Program-made: the position numbers and the translations under genes
Shown here: positions 4,569 through 5,051 of the stretch, one piece after another
Layout: each line of letters opens with the position of its first letter
How positions within the stretch are numbered: position 1 is the first letter of the stretch
The notes under the pieces: model-generated
Told to the model about the DNA's origin: nothing
Database searches by the model: none
Seen by the model: the letters and a program-made list of their open reading frames with translations, nothing else
DNA from: Gammaproteobacteria bacterium
GTDB taxonomy: Bacteria; Pseudomonadota; Gammaproteobacteria; Immundisolibacterales; Immundisolibacteraceae
Reading direction: 5' to 3'
NCBI GenBank assembly: GCA_003526065.1
Contig: DQBD01000008.1
Span: forward strand, 3,727-8,777
Length of the DNA: 5,051 nt

Positions 4569-5051
4569 ATGTCCGAGGCAACCTTCCGCCGGATTGCGGC
4601 CGACCGGGCGCTCGACTTCATGGCCGCGGCGTCCGGCCAGGGTCGGCCCTACGGCCTGTTCGACACGCGCGATCCGGCCAGCTATGCCCAGGACCATCTG
4701 CCCGGCGCCCTCCGGCTCTCCGAGCGCGATCTGGGCGAGTGGATCGGCCGGCTGCCACGCACCGAGCCGGTGCTGATCTATTGCTACCACGGCAATGCCA
4801 GCCAGGTGTTCGCCCAGGCCTTCGCCGACTTCGGGTTCGCCGAGGTCTACAGCATCGATGGCGGCTTCCAGGCCCTGGCGCTGAGTCGGTCCCCATCTAC
4901 CGGGCGGCCGGTGCCGAGCCCGGCGCTGCTGGCGTTCATGGCAAAGGAGGGCGGTGCGACGGCGGAGCTCGACGCCGCCGCGGCGCATGGCATGACGCCG
5001 CTGATGAAGGCGGCGCGCACGGCCGACCCGGGCAACCCGGTGTTGCACCTG
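4569..5051 (+). CDS. rhodanese domain-ankyrin repeat protein (C-terminus beyond window)
   Basis: The frame is open for 161 codons to the window edge. Residues 8-105 form a single rhodanese domain: FDTRDPASYAQDHLPGALRL (31-50) is the CH2A-like region, and VLIYCYHGNASQ (68-79) is the active-site loop with persulfide-forming Cys 72, followed by FADFGFAEVYSIDGGFQAL (85-103). After a linker, residues 133-150 (ELDAAAAHGMTPLMKAAR) show the G-x-TPL-x-x-AA core of an ankyrin repeat, and more repeats probably follow. Rhodanese domains carry sulfane sulfur; the ankyrin part likely binds a partner protein. AAGGAG lies six bases before the ATG. The gene has its own sigma-54 promoter with IHF site. Rhodanese genes occur in sigma-54-driven nif operons (for example one called rhdN in Azotobacter, from memory), so a role in sulfur or Fe-S supply for nitrogenase is plausible but unproven. 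The protein is cytoplasmic, with no signal peptide. Confidence 0.9.
   Translation, partial: MSEATFRRIAADRALDFMAAASGQGRPYGLFDTRDPASYAQDHLPGALRLSERDLGEWIGRLPRTEPVLIYCYHGNASQVFAQAFADFGFAEVYSIDGGFQALALSRSPSTGRPVPSPALLAFMAKEGGATAELDAAAAHGMTPLMKAARTADPGNPVLHL

Noticed and set aside
3545..4621. 358-codon minus-strand open frame opposite trhA
   Set aside because: It lies antisense to a clear seven-helix TrhA, crosses the sigma-54 promoter and the start of the rhodanese gene, and has shadow-like composition.
1..5051. CRISPR arrays, tRNA or rRNA genes, insertion sequences, attachment sites
   Set aside because: No repeat-spacer pattern, no cloverleaf-like sequence, no transposase or integrase and no terminal inverted repeats with target duplications were seen.

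Overview
The window is GC-rich (except one short AT-rich patch near 4430-4485) and densely coding. The protein types are proteobacterial: a bacterial PolX, a group II truncated globin, a periplasmic GDPD, a TrhA/haemolysin III membrane protein and a rhodanese-ankyrin fusion. High GC and strong Shine-Dalgarno sites fit a gammaproteobacterium, perhaps a diazotroph or sulfur oxidiser, but no taxonomic marker is present and this is inference.

Layout. 1-662 (minus): N-terminal 220 residues of DNA polymerase/exonuclease PolX, cut by the window edge. 663-1018: a 356-bp stretch with no convincing gene, ending in a sigma-54-like promoter. 1019-2029 (plus): a compact three-gene set made of a 112-aa uncharacterised protein, a 55-aa microprotein and a group II truncated haemoglobin. 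2030-2191: intergenic, with a strong hairpin between converging genes. 2192-3466 (minus): exported, cysteine-rich glycerophosphodiester phosphodiesterase. 3467-3688: divergent intergenic region. 3689-4369 (plus): TrhA-type seven-helix membrane protein. 4370-4568: regulatory region with a near-consensus sigma-54 promoter, a perfect IHF consensus and a 16-bp palindrome in the presumed leader. 4569-5051 (plus, cut by the edge): rhodanese domain running into an ankyrin repeat.

How the parts fit. Both plus-strand accessory units (globin set and rhodanese-ankyrin gene) are preceded by GG-N10-GC elements with the same CGGCA start, suggesting one sigma-54 regulon that surrounds an unrelated membrane-lipid pair (GDPD and TrhA). 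A globin plus a sulfurtransferase under sigma-54 control would suit a nitrogen-fixation or micro-oxic/NO-stress programme: the globin handling O2 or NO, the rhodanese handling sulfane sulfur or Fe-S supply. No nif structural gene lies in the window, so the nif link is a hypothesis. The most novel content is the uncharacterised 112-aa and 55-aa pair coupled to the globin.
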